DNA of 64,000 bases, from NCBI RefSeq assembly GCF_003853645.1, contig NZ_QTPO01000023.1:1-64000 (forward strand), written 5' to 3'. Under the pieces are notes generated by a model, which worked only from the letters and a program-made list of their open reading frames with translations, did not search any database and had not been told where the DNA came from. Both the position numbers and the translations under genes were made by a program. This document shows, in pieces, positions 35,620 to 45,964 of the stretch. This stretch comes from Burkholderia sp. Bp9143. GTDB taxonomy: Bacteria > Pseudomonadota > Gammaproteobacteria > Burkholderiales > Burkholderiaceae. Position 1 is the stretch's first letter; every line of letters starts with the position of its first letter.

Positions 35620-36552
35620 ATGAACATGATGCATCCCGACCTGCGCCGTCTCGACCTGAACCTGCTGCTCGCGTTCGACGCGCTGTACCGCCACCGGTCG
35701 GTCGCCGCGGCCGCGCACGAGCTGGCGATGAGCCCGTCCGCGCTGAGCCACGCGCTCGCGCGGCTGCGCGAAGCGATCGGCGACGCGCTGTTCGTGCGAC
35801 TCGGCAACGAGATGCAGCCGACCGTGCGCGCCGACGACATCGCCACCTGGGCCGGCGACGCGCTCGACACGATGTCGAAGGGGCTCGCCCGCGCGCGCCG
35901 CTTCGATCCCGCGCAAAGCGACCGCACGTTCGTGTTCGCCGCGAGCGACTACACGGCGTTCGCCGTGCTGCCGGCGTTGCTCGCGCGTATCGAGCAGGTC
36001 GCGCCGCGGCTGCGGATCCGCGTCGTCCACTCCGACCGGAAGATTTCGATCGACGAACTCGCGGCCGGCCGTATCGACTTCGCGCTCGGCTATCACGAGG
36101 AGTCGGCCGCCGACGCGCCGGGTATCGAGGATTTCGATTGGTTCTCGGACGACTACGTGGTGATCGCGAGCGCCACGCATCCGGACATCGGCCGGCGGCT
36201 GACGCTCGACCAGTACCTCGCGGCACGCCACGTGGTCGTCACGCCGTGGAACGAGTCGCGCGGCGTCGTCGACTACGTGCTCGACCGGCTCGGCCTCGCG
36301 CGGCAGGTCGCCGTGCAGTTGCCGAGCGTGATGGCCGCACCGTTCGTGATCGCGGAATCGGCACTCCTGATGACGGTGCCGAACCGCGCCGCGCAAGCGC
36401 TGCGCCACGCGGCGCCGATCCGCATCTTCCCCGCGCCGTTCAAGATTCCGCGCTACACGGTGAAGGTCTACTCGCACGCGAAGCACGCGCGCACCGACGC
36501 GCACCGGTGGCTTCGCGCGCAACTGCTCGACGCCCGGCCGGTGCCCGATTAA
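35620..36552 (+). CDS. LysR-family transcriptional regulator
   Basis: A 310-residue regulator. The N-terminal winged helix-turn-helix spans about residues 8-65 (LDLNLLLAFDALYRHRSVAA, MSPSALSHALARLREAIGDALFVR). A periplasmic-binding-like ligand domain follows (VFAASDYTAFAVLPALLARI, ASATHPDIGRRLTLDQYL). It diverges from the GNAT gene, its only close neighbour, and may control it. The inducer is unknown. The start was placed at the MNMM ATG because upstream frame sequence overlaps the divergent gene. Confidence 0.85.
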   Translation: MNMMHPDLRRLDLNLLLAFDALYRHRSVAAAAHELAMSPSALSHALARLREAIGDALFVRLGNEMQPTVRADDIATWAGDALDTMSKGLARARRFDPAQSDRTFVFAASDYTAFAVLPALLARIEQVAPRLRIRVVHSDRKISIDELAAGRIDFALGYHEESAADAPGIEDFDWFSDDYVVIASATHPDIGRRLTLDQYLAARHVVVTPWNESRGVVDYVLDRLGLARQVAVQLPSVMAAPFVIAESALLMTVPNRAAQALRHAAPIRIFPAPFKIPRYTVKVYSHAKHARTDAHRWLRAQLLDARPVPD

Positions 36553-37125
36553 GCCAGGCGCACTTGCACGGCGGGCGGCGCCCGCTGTCGGACACGCGTT
36601 TCCGACACCGCCCGGCAACGGCCGACCACCACCAATTCATTACGAAATACTTACCAACCCCACTTCTCCGGCGCCTACGCCCTCCCCCTGACGACGTCAA
36701 TAGTGGCAATCCTTGACCCATCGGCGTCGAATCCGTGTCTCCCTTTTGTGACAAGGGTTTTCCGGGAATCGACGGCCCCTTGGTCACCCGCTGCGCACTG
36801 TGTTGCATGGCAATTTGGCGACACGTGTTAGTCAAACAACGATTTCCGTCGCCACAAAATTGTATTTTTGCTAAATTAGTAACCAAAGTAGCAAAACGAA
36901 GTTCGTGAAATGTAGTTTAGCTTCACGACACAACAAGGAGACCCGCAAGCCGACCCGGCAGCGCGGGACCGCTCAACGGTGTTCCGTCCGCTTGCCCGCG
37001 TGCCACGCTTACCGGCCCTGCACGAGGTCTCCCTGGTTACCCGCTTTTCGCTTTTGCCCGGCGCTCGCTGCTCCGGGCATCTCGTGCAGTCTGGGTTGAC
37101 TTTTTGACAGGGTATGGAGGAGATG
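36553..37125. promoter_or_regulatory. Long upstream region of the porin gene
   Basis: About 570 bases without a supported gene, with an AT-rich section around 36830-36930 that stands out from the GC-rich surroundings. This is the likely promoter and regulatory region of the porin. I could not identify a defined OmpR-type or small-RNA binding site. Confidence 0.4.
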
Positions 37126-38208
37126 ATGAAGAAAGCTTTGGTCGCGGCCGCGCTGATGGCTGCTGGGGTGGTGACGGCGCACGCGCAGAGCAGCGTCACG
37201 CTGTATGGTCGCCTGGATGCCGGCCTTGAGTACATGAACGGCCTGCAGGACGGCCATCGCTACCGCGCGGAAAGCGGCGACTGGGGCACGAGCCTGTGGG
37301 GCTTGAAGGGCAGCGAGGACATCGGTGGCGGCAACAAGGTCCTGTTCCACCTGGAAGGCGCGTTCAACACGATGACGGGCGGGCTCGGCACGAGCGGCTC
37401 GATCTGGGATCGTTTCGCGACCGTCGGTATCTCGAACGACCACTACGGTACGCTGCTGCTGGGTCGCGAACTCGCGATCGCAAACGGCGTGTGGGACTTC
37501 GATCCGCTGGGCCAGTCGAGCTGGTCGTCGGCATCGCTGGTACGCGGCCGCAACTGGAACAAGACCAGCAACAACGTGTCGTACCAGTCGCCGCAGTTCT
37601 ACGGCCTCGACTTCTACGGCCAGTTCGCGTTCTCGAACTCGACCAGCTTCAACGGCAACACGACGGCCGGCCAGCCGGGCCGTGCAGCCGGCGCGCAGAT
37701 CACGTACACGAACTCGCTGTTCCAGTTGCGCGGCATTTATGACGAAACGCGCGACAGCAACGGCCGCTTCTCGGACGTGTTCAACTACTCGCGTGAATAC
37801 TTCGCGGGCGCGAACGTGTTCCTCGGCCAGTTCAAGCTGCAAGCCGCCTACCAGGCGTCGCACGCGGATGGCAGCGGCGGCCCGGCCGTCAACAACGGCA
37901 TCACCGGCACCCAGCAGGTCTGGGGCGGCGTGACGTGGCAGGCAACGCCGGCGGCAGCGCTGATCGCGGCCGTGTACCACGTGAACGCCAACCACGGCGG
38001 CGGCAACGCGAACATCTACACGGTCGGCGGTTCGTACAACATCTCGAAGCGCACGCTGTTCGACATGCAGGTCGCGACGGTGCGCAACAGCAAGACCGCG
38101 AACTTCGGCCTGAACGCGAACGGTGCGGGCACGGCCGTATCGACGGGCAACCCGCATCCGGGCGGCAGCCAGACCGGCGTCTACGCCGGCATCCAGCACC
38201 TGTTCTGA
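37126..38208 (+). CDS. Outer-membrane porin (Burkholderia OmpC-like, Gram-negative porin family)
   Basis: A 360-residue trimeric beta-barrel porin. Signal peptide MKKALVAAALMAAGVVTAHAQ, then the hallmark first strand SSVTLYGRLDAGLEY, LKGSEDIGGG, FATVGISNDHYGTLLLGRE, and the C-terminal strand ending in the aromatic signature VYAGIQHLF. It allows diffusion of small solutes and antibiotics. The start chosen is the third of three clustered ATGs because GGAGGAG lies immediately upstream at normal spacing. It is a single gene with a terminator after it. Confidence 0.92.
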   Translation: MKKALVAAALMAAGVVTAHAQSSVTLYGRLDAGLEYMNGLQDGHRYRAESGDWGTSLWGLKGSEDIGGGNKVLFHLEGAFNTMTGGLGTSGSIWDRFATVGISNDHYGTLLLGRELAIANGVWDFDPLGQSSWSSASLVRGRNWNKTSNNVSYQSPQFYGLDFYGQFAFSNSTSFNGNTTAGQPGRAAGAQITYTNSLFQLRGIYDETRDSNGRFSDVFNYSREYFAGANVFLGQFKLQAAYQASHADGSGGPAVNNGITGTQQVWGGVTWQATPAAALIAAVYHVNANHGGGNANIYTVGGSYNISKRTLFDMQVATVRNSKTANFGLNANGAGTAVSTGNPHPGGSQTGVYAGIQHLF

Positions 38209-38270
38209 TCAGGCGCCGTCCAGAGAACGATTCGACAACACTTTCCACGCTGCTGCGAGAGGCGCGTATC

Positions 38271-38308
38271 GGTGCGGTACCCATCCGGGTATCCGCACCG
38301 TTTTTTAT
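38271..38308 (+). terminator. Porin gene terminator
   Basis: Imperfect hairpin: GGTGCGG/CCGCACC arms with an inner ACCC/GGGT pairing, followed by six T residues. Confidence 0.88.
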
Positions 38309-38366
38309 TGGCAGGCCGGGATCGTGCGAACCCGGCCCGATCGACCGAATCGGCCGGATGCGGCGC

Positions 38367-38717
<351 letters not shown>

Positions 38718-38788
38718 TCAATGCTCGTTTGGATGCAAAATCGCGATCCCGATTGTAAGCCGGCCAGCCGCGTGCGGCCCAGCACGGC

Positions 38789-40510
38789 TCAGTCGAGACG
38801 TTCGGTAAAGCGTGACGTGATCGGATAGCGCCAGTCGCGCCCGAATGCGCGATGCGTGACGCGAATGCCGATCGGCGCCTGGCGGCGCTTGTATTCGTTG
38901 ATCTTGATGAGCCGGGTCACGCGCGCGACGTCGGCCTCCGCATAACCGGCCGCGACGATCTCCGCGAGCGGCCGGTCTTCCTCCATGTACATCCGCATGA
39001 TCGCGTCGAGCACGTCGTACGGCGGCAGGCTGTCCTGGTCCGTCTGGTTCTCGCGCAGCTCGGCCGACGGCGCGCGTGTCAGGATCCGCTCGGGAATCAC
39101 GTCGCGCAACCCGTAGTCTGCAGTGGCGTTGCGGTAGCGGCACAGCCGGTAGACCAGCGTCTTCGCGATGTCCTTGATCACCGCGAAGCCGCCGGCCATG
39201 TCGCCGTACAGCGTGCAGTAGCCGACCGCCATCTCGCTCTTGTTGCCGGTCGTCAGCACGATCGAGCCGAACTTGTTCGACAGCGCCATCAGCAGCGTGC
39301 CGCGAATGCGCGCCTGGATGTTCTCTTCCGTCGCGTCCTCCGCGCGGCCCGCGAATTCGTCCGCGAGCGCCTCCCGGAACGCGTCGAACATCGGCGCGAT
39401 CGCGATCTCGTCGTAGCGCACGCCGACGCGCCGCGCCATCTCCGCCGCGTCGGTGGTCGAGATGTCGGCCGTGTAGCGCGACGGCATCATCACCGCGCGC
39501 ACCCGCTCCGGCCCGAGCGCGTCGCAGGCGGCCGCGAGCACCAGCGCCGAATCGACGCCGCCCGACAGCCCGATCAGCACGCCGGGAAAGCCGTTTTTGC
39601 CGATGTAGTCGCGCACGCCGGTCACGAGCGCGCGATAGACCTGCGCGTCGACCGGCAGCTCGGGCGCGATCGCGCCGGGCAGCGGGCGTGCCCCGTCGAA
39701 CTCGACGATCGCGTGCCCTTCGTCGAACTGCGGCATCTTCGCGACGAGCGTGCCCTGCGCGTCGAGCACGAACGAGCCACCGTCGAACACGAGTTCGTCC
39801 TGGCCGCCGACGAGGTTCACGTAGACCATCGGCAGCCCGGTTTCGCGAATCCGCGCGCGCAGGATGTCGATACGCAGCGCTTCCTTGTTCATGTGGTACG
39901 GCGACCCGTTCGGGATCAGCAGCACCTGTGCGCCGGCGGCCTTCGCGATCTGCGCGGCCGACGCATGCCATGCGTCCTCGCAGATGATCACGCCATACTT
40001 GACGCCGTTGAGTTCGAACACGAGCGGCTCGGTGTCCGTCGCGAAATAGCGCTTCTCGTCGAACACGTCGGCGTTCGGCAGGTCCTGCTTGCGGTAGGTG
40101 GCGACGATCTCGCCGCCGACGATCAGCGACACCGCGTTGTAGGTGTCGGTCGGCGGCACGCCGCGCTCGATCGGGCGGTTTGCATTACCATCGACGGCTG
40201 GCGCGTGCGGATCGCCGCCCGGCGCATCGGCACCCGCGCTCCGTAGCGGATGACCGACCAGCACCGCGAGCCCGTCGAACGCGCGCAGCGCATCGGCGAG
40301 CGCGTCGAGCGCGGCTGCAGCCGCCGTGTAGAACGCGGGCCGCAGCAGCAGGTCTTCCGGCGGATAGCCGGACAGCGCGAGTTCGGGCGCGATCATCAGG
40401 TGCGCACCATCGTTGTGCGCGGCGCGGGCGGCCGCGACGATTCGCGCGACGTTGCCGGCGAAATCGCCGACGGTGACGTTGATCTGGGCGAGAGCGAGTC
40501 GGGTCTTCAT
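38789..40510 (-). CDS. nadE: Glutamine-dependent NAD+ synthetase
   Basis: A 573-residue two-domain enzyme for the last step of NAD synthesis. The N-terminal nitrilase-type glutaminase has the Glu-Lys-Cys triad (Glu in IAPELALSGYPPEDLL, Lys in TYRKQDLPNADVFDE, Cys in GVIICEDAWHA). The C-terminal ATP pyrophosphatase domain has the P-loop LIGLSGGVDSALVLAA and LTTGNKSEMAVGY. The length matches glutamine-dependent forms, so the enzyme can take nitrogen from glutamine as well as ammonia. It starts at ATG 40510, divergent from the FemAB-like gene. The PII gene lies downstream and may be co-transcribed. Confidence 0.95.
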   Translation of the reverse strand: MKTRLALAQINVTVGDFAGNVARIVAAARAAHNDGAHLMIAPELALSGYPPEDLLLRPAFYTAAAAALDALADALRAFDGLAVLVGHPLRSAGADAPGGDPHAPAVDGNANRPIERGVPPTDTYNAVSLIVGGEIVATYRKQDLPNADVFDEKRYFATDTEPLVFELNGVKYGVIICEDAWHASAAQIAKAAGAQVLLIPNGSPYHMNKEALRIDILRARIRETGLPMVYVNLVGGQDELVFDGGSFVLDAQGTLVAKMPQFDEGHAIVEFDGARPLPGAIAPELPVDAQVYRALVTGVRDYIGKNGFPGVLIGLSGGVDSALVLAAACDALGPERVRAVMMPSRYTADISTTDAAEMARRVGVRYDEIAIAPMFDAFREALADEFAGRAEDATEENIQARIRGTLLMALSNKFGSIVLTTGNKSEMAVGYCTLYGDMAGGFAVIKDIAKTLVYRLCRYRNATADYGLRDVIPERILTRAPSAELRENQTDQDSLPPYDVLDAIMRMYMEEDRPLAEIVAAGYAEADVARVTRLIKINEYKRRQAPIGIRVTHRAFGRDWRYPITSRFTERLD

Positions 40511-40619
40511 GACGGGATCGGCGCAGCCCGGCGGCGCGCCCTGAACGGCTGACGAAATCGTCCCGGACGCGGGCCACGGCGGCACGCATCCGGCGGCATC
40601 CAACAGTACGGATTCACGC

Positions 40620-41798
40620 TTGAAACACGAACGCATCGATTATCGCACGGGCATCCTGTCGTCCCCCGCGGAGGTGCCGGCCGACGAATGGAACGCGCTG
40701 CTCGAGCGCGACGCGCAGCCGACGCCGTTCCTGCGCCACGAATTCCTCGACGCGCTGCACGTCTCGCGCTGCGCGGTCGACGACACCGGCTGGTCGCCGC
40801 GCTTCGTCACGCTGACCGACGCGCGCACGGGCCGGCTCGCGGCCGCCGCGCCCATCTATGCGAAGCAGCATTCGTACGGCGAATACGTGTTCGACTGGGC
40901 ATGGGCCGACGCGTACCAGCGCAACAACCTGCCCTACTACCCGAAGCTGCTGTGCGCGGTGCCGTTCACGCCCGTGCAGGGCACGCGCCTGCTCGCGGCC
41001 GACGACGACGCGCGCCGCCGGCTCGCGGCCACGCTGCTCGCGTTCGCCGAGCAGAGCGACGTGTCGTCGCTGCACGTGCTGTTCCCGACCAGCGACGAAG
41101 CGCGACTGCTCGAATCGATGGGAATGATGTTGCGCGAAGGCGTGCAGTTCCACTGGCTCAACGACGGCTACCGCGACTTCGACGACTTCCTCGGCACGCT
41201 CGAGCAGAAGAAGCGCAAGAACATCCGCGCGGAACGGCGCAAGGTGCGCGATGCCGGGGTCACGTTCCGGCGGCTCGCCGGTGAGCAGATCACCGACGCC
41301 GACTGGCGGTTCTTCTCGCGCTGCTACCGGCAGACCTACCGCGAGCACTATTCAAGCCCGTACCTGAATCTCGACTTCTTCCGCGCGATCGGCGCGACGA
41401 TGCCGGAGAACCTGCTGCTCGTGATCGCCGAAGCCGACGGACAGCCGATCGCGAGCTCGCTCGCCGTCTACCGGCGCGATGCGAACGGCAGCGGCGGCAC
41501 GCTGTACGGCCGCTACTGGGGCGCGCTCGAACACGTGCCCTGCCTGCATTTCGAAACGGCCTACTACCAGTTGCTCGAGTTCTGCATCGAGGCCGGACTC
41601 GACACGTTCGAGGGCGGTGCGCAAGGCGAGCACAAGCTCGCGCGCGGCTTCCTGCCGACCGTCACGCATTCCGCGCACTGGCTCGCGCACCCGGCGTTCT
41701 CCGATGCGGTCGCGCGCTTTCTCGAACGCGAGACCGAGCATATCCACGCGTACGTCGACGAGTTGCGCGAACACGATCCGTTCCGGCGCGGCACGTGA
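40620..41798 (+). CDS. GNAT/FemAB-like protein (DUF482)
   Basis: A 392-residue protein of the DUF482 group, built of two acetyltransferase-like folds as in FemAB peptidoglycan enzymes. Recognisable segments are FLRHEFLDALHVSRCA, YGEYVFDWAWADAYQRN, KKRKNIRAERRKV, and, near the end, FEGGAQGEHKLARGFLP, which is a signature of the group. The frame opens with a TTG at 40620; no ATG lies close by in frame. Its biochemical role is unknown; an aminoacyl or acetyl transfer at the envelope is a guess. Confidence 0.8.
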   Translation: MKHERIDYRTGILSSPAEVPADEWNALLERDAQPTPFLRHEFLDALHVSRCAVDDTGWSPRFVTLTDARTGRLAAAAPIYAKQHSYGEYVFDWAWADAYQRNNLPYYPKLLCAVPFTPVQGTRLLAADDDARRRLAATLLAFAEQSDVSSLHVLFPTSDEARLLESMGMMLREGVQFHWLNDGYRDFDDFLGTLEQKKRKNIRAERRKVRDAGVTFRRLAGEQITDADWRFFSRCYRQTYREHYSSPYLNLDFFRAIGATMPENLLLVIAEADGQPIASSLAVYRRDANGSGGTLYGRYWGALEHVPCLHFETAYYQLLEFCIEAGLDTFEGGAQGEHKLARGFLPTVTHSAHWLAHPAFSDAVARFLERETEHIHAYVDELREHDPFRRGT

Positions 41799-41878
41799 CG
41801 GCGCGCGCGCATCGCGTCTTTCGCGGCGGCCGCCGCCATTTCTGAGACACTGACGGCTTCGCATCCCGCCGCCTTCCC

Positions 41879-42751
41879 ATGTCCTGGTTTCTGTATCTGA
41901 TCGAGTGCGCCGACGACAGCGTCTACACGGGCATCACGACCGACGTCGCCGCGCGCTTCGACGAGCATGCATCCGGCAAGGGCGCTCGCTACACGCGCTC
42001 GCGCAAGCCGCGCACGGTGCTCGCGTCGTTCCCGCTGCCCGACCGGTCGATCGCATCGCGCGCCGAGTACTGGGTGAAGCGACTCACGGCCGCGCAAAAG
42101 CGGGAACTGGCAGCCGGGATCCGGACGCTCCAGTCGGTGTTGCCGGCCGGGATGTCGATCGACGGAAACGTCGACGCCGCCGGGATGCAGGACGGCACAC
42201 GCGAAAAGAAGAAGGTGAAGGCGAAGCGCGCCGACATTGCGACGCAGCCGGCGGACACTGAAAAGGCCGTTGGGAAAGCCGCGAAGAACGGAACTGCCGG
42301 AACTACCGGAACAAAGTCCAGGACCACGAAAACCGCGAAGCCCGGACGCGCCGCAACGGCGCCAAAGTCGGCAAAGGCGGCGCCTGCCGCCTCGAAGCGT
42401 GCCAGGACCGCGGACGACGCGAAAGCGAAAAAGACCGCCTTGCGCGGCACGCCGGCAAAACCGGACAAGCCGGCCGCCAATGCGGCGCCGAAACGGAACG
42501 CGCCGGCAACCGGCGGCAAGCCCGCAGCGAACGGACTCGCGGCCCCCGCTTCCGTACCGGCGCGCGGCCGTCGGTCGGCCACCAAGGCCACGGCCGAACT
42601 CATCGAGGCCGCCGCTGCCCCTGCGCGCCGCGCAACAGGCGCGAAACGCGCGAAGGCCGTACCGAGCGCGAGTACCCTGCCCACTCCCGCCCGCAAGAAA
42701 ACCACCGCCCGCGCCACGCCGCGCACAAAACAAAACCGCGCGGCCTCCTGA
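41879..42751 (+). CDS. GIY-YIG nuclease-fold protein with long histone-H1-like tail
   Basis: A 290-residue protein in two parts. Residues 1 to about 85 form a GIY-YIG domain of the YhbQ/UPF0213 type: LYLIECADDSVYTG (the GIY and YIG strands), ARFDEH with the conserved Arg, and RAEYWVKRL supplying the Glu. The rest, about 200 residues, is almost only Ala, Lys, Arg, Pro, Thr and Gly (for example KSAKAAPAASKRA), like bacterial histone-H1 or HctB-type tails. The usual family member is only about 90-100 residues, so the tail is the oddity. DNA binding through the tail plus nicking or repair by the head is inferred. Confidence 0.8.
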   Translation: MSWFLYLIECADDSVYTGITTDVAARFDEHASGKGARYTRSRKPRTVLASFPLPDRSIASRAEYWVKRLTAAQKRELAAGIRTLQSVLPAGMSIDGNVDAAGMQDGTREKKKVKAKRADIATQPADTEKAVGKAAKNGTAGTTGTKSRTTKTAKPGRAATAPKSAKAAPAASKRARTADDAKAKKTALRGTPAKPDKPAANAAPKRNAPATGGKPAANGLAAPASVPARGRRSATKATAELIEAAAAPARRATGAKRAKAVPSASTLPTPARKKTTARATPRTKQNRAAS

Positions 42752-42807
42752 GGAGACACGCGCGGTTTGCGTTCCGATCGAACCGGCCGTGAGGCCGGCC
42801 CGCCGGC

Positions 42808-43335
42808 TTACTTCTTGTAGTTCGCGGCGCCGTCGGCGATTTCCTTGTGCGCGGCGTCGATGCCGGCCCAGCCTTCGACCTTCACCCACTTGCCCTTCTC
42901 GAGCGCCTTGTATTGCTCGAAGAAGTGCTTGATCTGGTCCTTCAGGTACTCGGGCACGTCGTCGATCGACTTCAGGTTCGCCGTCATCGGGCAGACCTTG
43001 TCGTGCGGCACGGCGACCAGCTTCGCGTCGACGCCCGACTCGTCGGTCATCTGCAGCATGCCGAGCACGCGCGAACGCACGATCGAGCCGGCCAGCAGCG
43101 GGAACGGCGTGATCACCAGCACGTCGACCGGATCGCCGTCGCCCGACAGCGTCTGCGGGATGTAGCCGTAGTTCACCGGGTAGCGCATGCCGGTACCGAT
43201 GAAACGGTCGACGACGAGGAGACCCAGCTCCTTGTCCGCCTCGTACTTCACCGGATCGCTTTGCGCGGGGATCTCGATGATCACGTTGAAATCGTGCGGC
43301 AGGTCCTTGCCGGCCGGAACATGATTGAAGCTCAT
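42808..43335 (-). CDS. ppa: Inorganic pyrophosphatase
   Basis: A 175-residue family-I soluble pyrophosphatase that splits diphosphate to drive biosynthetic reactions. Active-site segments are [44 protein letters not shown] (the DGDPVDV signature), and [11 protein letters not shown]. It starts at ATG 43335 and ends with NYKK. It is a single gene, convergent with the GIY-YIG gene and divergent from the aldehyde dehydrogenase gene. Confidence 0.95.
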   Translation of the reverse strand: MSFNHVPAGKDLPHDFNVIIEIPAQSDPVKYEADKELGLLVVDRFIGTGMRYPVNYGYIPQTLSGDGDPVDVLVITPFPLLAGSIVRSRVLGMLQMTDESGVDAKLVAVPHDKVCPMTANLKSIDDVPEYLKDQIKHFFEQYKALEKGKWVKVEGWAGIDAAHKEIADGAANYKK

Positions 43336-43559
43336 AGCGCTCTCTGTTGGTCGATGGGAATTCGGGACAGGGCGCCGCGGCCGATGCACCGCCGCGGGCG
43401 TCCCCGCAGGGAATGCGCCATTATAGCCAATCGACCGGTGGCGTCCGGATGACGATCGGCGCGATAATCGTTCCGGATGTCCGGCCACCGAACCCGACGC
43501 AGCGTGATCCGGCATCGGCGCGCAGGCACGATGCCGAGAACGCGAAGACAGGAGCAGGC

Positions 43560-44999
43560 ATGGAAGAAGCGAAGCACTTCATCGCGGGCGAATGGACGTT
43601 GCCCGCGCAACTGGAGACGATTCCGGTCGTCGATCCGTCCGACGGCCAGCCGTTCGCGTCGATCGCGCGCGGCACGGCGCCCGACATCGAGCGCGCGGTC
43701 GCCGCGGCCCGCGACGCGTTCGCGGGCCCGTGGGGCGCGGCGAGCGCCGCCGAGCGCGGCCGCGTGCTGATGCGGCTGTCGGCGCGGGTCGCCGACCATC
43801 TCGAGGAACTCGCCGCGATCGAGGCGCGCGACACCGGCAAGCCGCTGAAACAGGCCCGCGCCGACGCCGCCGCGCTCGCGCGCTACTTCGAGTTCTACGC
43901 AGGCGCCGCCGACAAACTGCACGGCGAGACCCTCCCCTATCAGGCCGGCTACACGGTGCTGACGGTGCGCGAGCCGCACGGCGTCACCGGCCACATCGTG
44001 CCGTGGAACTACCCGATGCAGATCTTCGGGCGCAGCGTCGGCGCGGCGCTCGCGGCCGGCAACGCATGCGTCGTGAAACCGGCCGAGGATGCGTGCCTGT
44101 CGGTGCTGCGCGTGGCCGAACTGGCCGCCGAAGCCGGGCTGCCGGCCGGTGCGCTCAACGTCGTCACCGGCTACGGCCATGAAGCCGGCGCCGCGCTCGC
44201 GCGTCATCCCGGCATCGACCACATCTCGTTTACGGGCTCGCCCGCGACCGGCAAGCTGGTCACGCAGATGGCCGCGGAGAACCACGTGCCCGTCACGCTC
44301 GAGCTCGGCGGCAAGTCGCCGCAGATCGTGTTCGCCGACGCCGATCTCGAAGCGGCGCTGCCCGTGCTCGTGTCGGCGATCGTGCAGAACGGCGGGCAGA
44401 CCTGTTCGGCCGGCAGCCGCGTGCTGATCGAGCGCGCGGTCTACGAACCGCTCGTCGAACGGCTCGCCACCGCCTTCAACGGGCTGCGGGTCGGCCCGAG
44501 CCGCGCGGATCTCGACTGCGGCCCGCTGATCAATGCAAAGCAGCAGCAGCGCGTGTGGGATTTCCTGTCCGACGCGCAGCACGACGGCATTCCGATGGCC
44601 GGGCACGGCCAGGTCGTCGCCGATGCGCCCGAAAGCGGCTTCTACCAGGCGCCCGCGCTGCTGCGCGACGTGCCGCCGTCGCACCGGCTCGCGCAGGAGG
44701 AAGTGTTCGGCCCGGTGCTCGCCGCGATGCGGTTCGTCGACGAAGACGAAGCGGTCGCACTCGCGAACGGCACGCCGTACGGCCTCGTCGCGGGCATCTG
44801 GACCCGCGACGGTGCACGCCAGCTGCGTCTCGCGCGCCGCTTGCGTGCAGGCCAGGTGTTCATCAACAACTACGGCGCGGGCGGCGGCGTCGAGCTGCCG
44901 TTCGGCGGCGTCGGCCACTCGGGTCACGGCCGCGAGAAAGGCTTCGAGGCGCTGTACGGCTTCACGACGCTGAAGACGATCGCGATCCGGCACGGCTGA
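43560..44999 (+). CDS. Aldehyde dehydrogenase (NAD(P)+ family)
   Basis: A 479-residue class-ALDH enzyme that oxidises an aldehyde to its acid. The Rossmann part shows [13 protein letters not shown] and [11 protein letters not shown]; the catalytic Glu lies in LELGGKSPQ and the nucleophile Cys in [11 protein letters not shown]. The C-terminal [19 protein letters not shown] matches betaine/gamma-aminobutyraldehyde and vanillin-type enzymes. ATG 43560 follows GGAG at good distance. It is first in an apparent operon with an SDR oxidoreductase and an MFS importer, so it probably acts in catabolism of an imported alcohol, sugar acid or aromatic. Substrate unknown. Confidence 0.88.
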   Translation: MEEAKHFIAGEWTLPAQLETIPVVDPSDGQPFASIARGTAPDIERAVAAARDAFAGPWGAASAAERGRVLMRLSARVADHLEELAAIEARDTGKPLKQARADAAALARYFEFYAGAADKLHGETLPYQAGYTVLTVREPHGVTGHIVPWNYPMQIFGRSVGAALAAGNACVVKPAEDACLSVLRVAELAAEAGLPAGALNVVTGYGHEAGAALARHPGIDHISFTGSPATGKLVTQMAAENHVPVTLELGGKSPQIVFADADLEAALPVLVSAIVQNGGQTCSAGSRVLIERAVYEPLVERLATAFNGLRVGPSRADLDCGPLINAKQQQRVWDFLSDAQHDGIPMAGHGQVVADAPESGFYQAPALLRDVPPSHRLAQEEVFGPVLAAMRFVDEDEAVALANGTPYGLVAGIWTRDGARQLRLARRLRAGQVFINNYGAGGGVELPFGGVGHSGHGREKGFEALYGFTTLKTIAIRHG

Positions 45000-45074
45000 A
45001 CCGGTCGAACCCGGCCGGCACCGACAGGCCGCGCGGCGAAACACCCTGCATTCTTCCAACACAGGAGACACACC

Positions 45075-45833
45075 ATGCGGTTGAGCGGCAAGACGGCCAT
45101 CGTCACGGGCGGCGGTTCCGGTTTCGGCGAAGGCATCGCGAAGACCTACGCGCGCGAAGGCGCGAACGTCGTCGTCAACGACCTGAACGGTGCGGCGGCC
45201 GAGCGCGTCGCGAGCGAGATCGCGCTGGCGGGCGGCAAGGCGATCGCGGTCGCCGGCGACGTATCGAAGGACGACGACTGGCGCGCGCTGCTGCAGGCCG
45301 CGCTCGACGATTTCCATTCGGTGCAGATCGTCGTGAACAACGCCGGCACCACGCACCGCAACAAGCCGGTGCTCGACGTGACCGAAGCCGAGTTCGACCG
45401 CGTGTACGCCGTCAACATGAAGAGCCTGTTCTGGAGCGTGCAGACCTTCGTTCCGTATTTCCGCACGCAGGGCGGCGGCGTGTTCGTGAACGTCGCGTCG
45501 ACGGCCGGCGTGCGGCCGCGCCCGGGCCTCGTCTGGTACAACAGCACGAAGGGCGCGATGATCACCGCGAGCAAGTCGCTCGCGGCCGAACTTGGCGCCG
45601 ACCGGATCCGCGTGAACTGCATCAACCCGGTGCTCGGCGAGACGGGCCTGATGACCGAGTTCATGGGCTGCGAGGACACGCCGGAGAATCGCCGCCGATT
45701 CCTGGCGACGATTCCGCTCGGCCGCTTCTCGACGCCACAGGACATCGCGAACGCGGCCCTGTACCTCGCATCCGACGAAGCCGAGTTCATCACCGGCGTC
45801 TGTCTCGAAGTCGACGGCGGGCGCTGCATCTAG
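45075..45833 (+). CDS. Short-chain dehydrogenase/reductase (SDR)
   Basis: A 252-residue classical SDR. The cofactor motif reads VTGGGSGFGEGIA, the strand motif NNAGTT, and the catalytic segment Ser, Tyr, Lys lies in VNVASTAGVRPRPGLVWYNSTKGAM (Tyr-x3-Lys). An Asp at the end of the second strand (VVNDLNGA) favours NAD over NADP. The C terminus includes LYLASDEAEFITGVCLEVDGG. AGGAG precedes the ATG. It lies between the ALDH and MFS genes, so a shared catabolic route is likely. Confidence 0.88.
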   Translation: MRLSGKTAIVTGGGSGFGEGIAKTYAREGANVVVNDLNGAAAERVASEIALAGGKAIAVAGDVSKDDDWRALLQAALDDFHSVQIVVNNAGTTHRNKPVLDVTEAEFDRVYAVNMKSLFWSVQTFVPYFRTQGGGVFVNVASTAGVRPRPGLVWYNSTKGAMITASKSLAAELGADRIRVNCINPVLGETGLMTEFMGCEDTPENRRRFLATIPLGRFSTPQDIANAALYLASDEAEFITGVCLEVDGGRCI

Positions 45834-45964
45834 CCGCACGGCCGTGATTGCGCCGCGCCGGCATCGCCGGCCGGCGCCGCATCCACGCATCGTCATGGCT
45901 TCGCACGACACCGGATCGGGCGCCGACGCGCCGGCTCCGGACTACTACAAGGACAGGAGACAAC

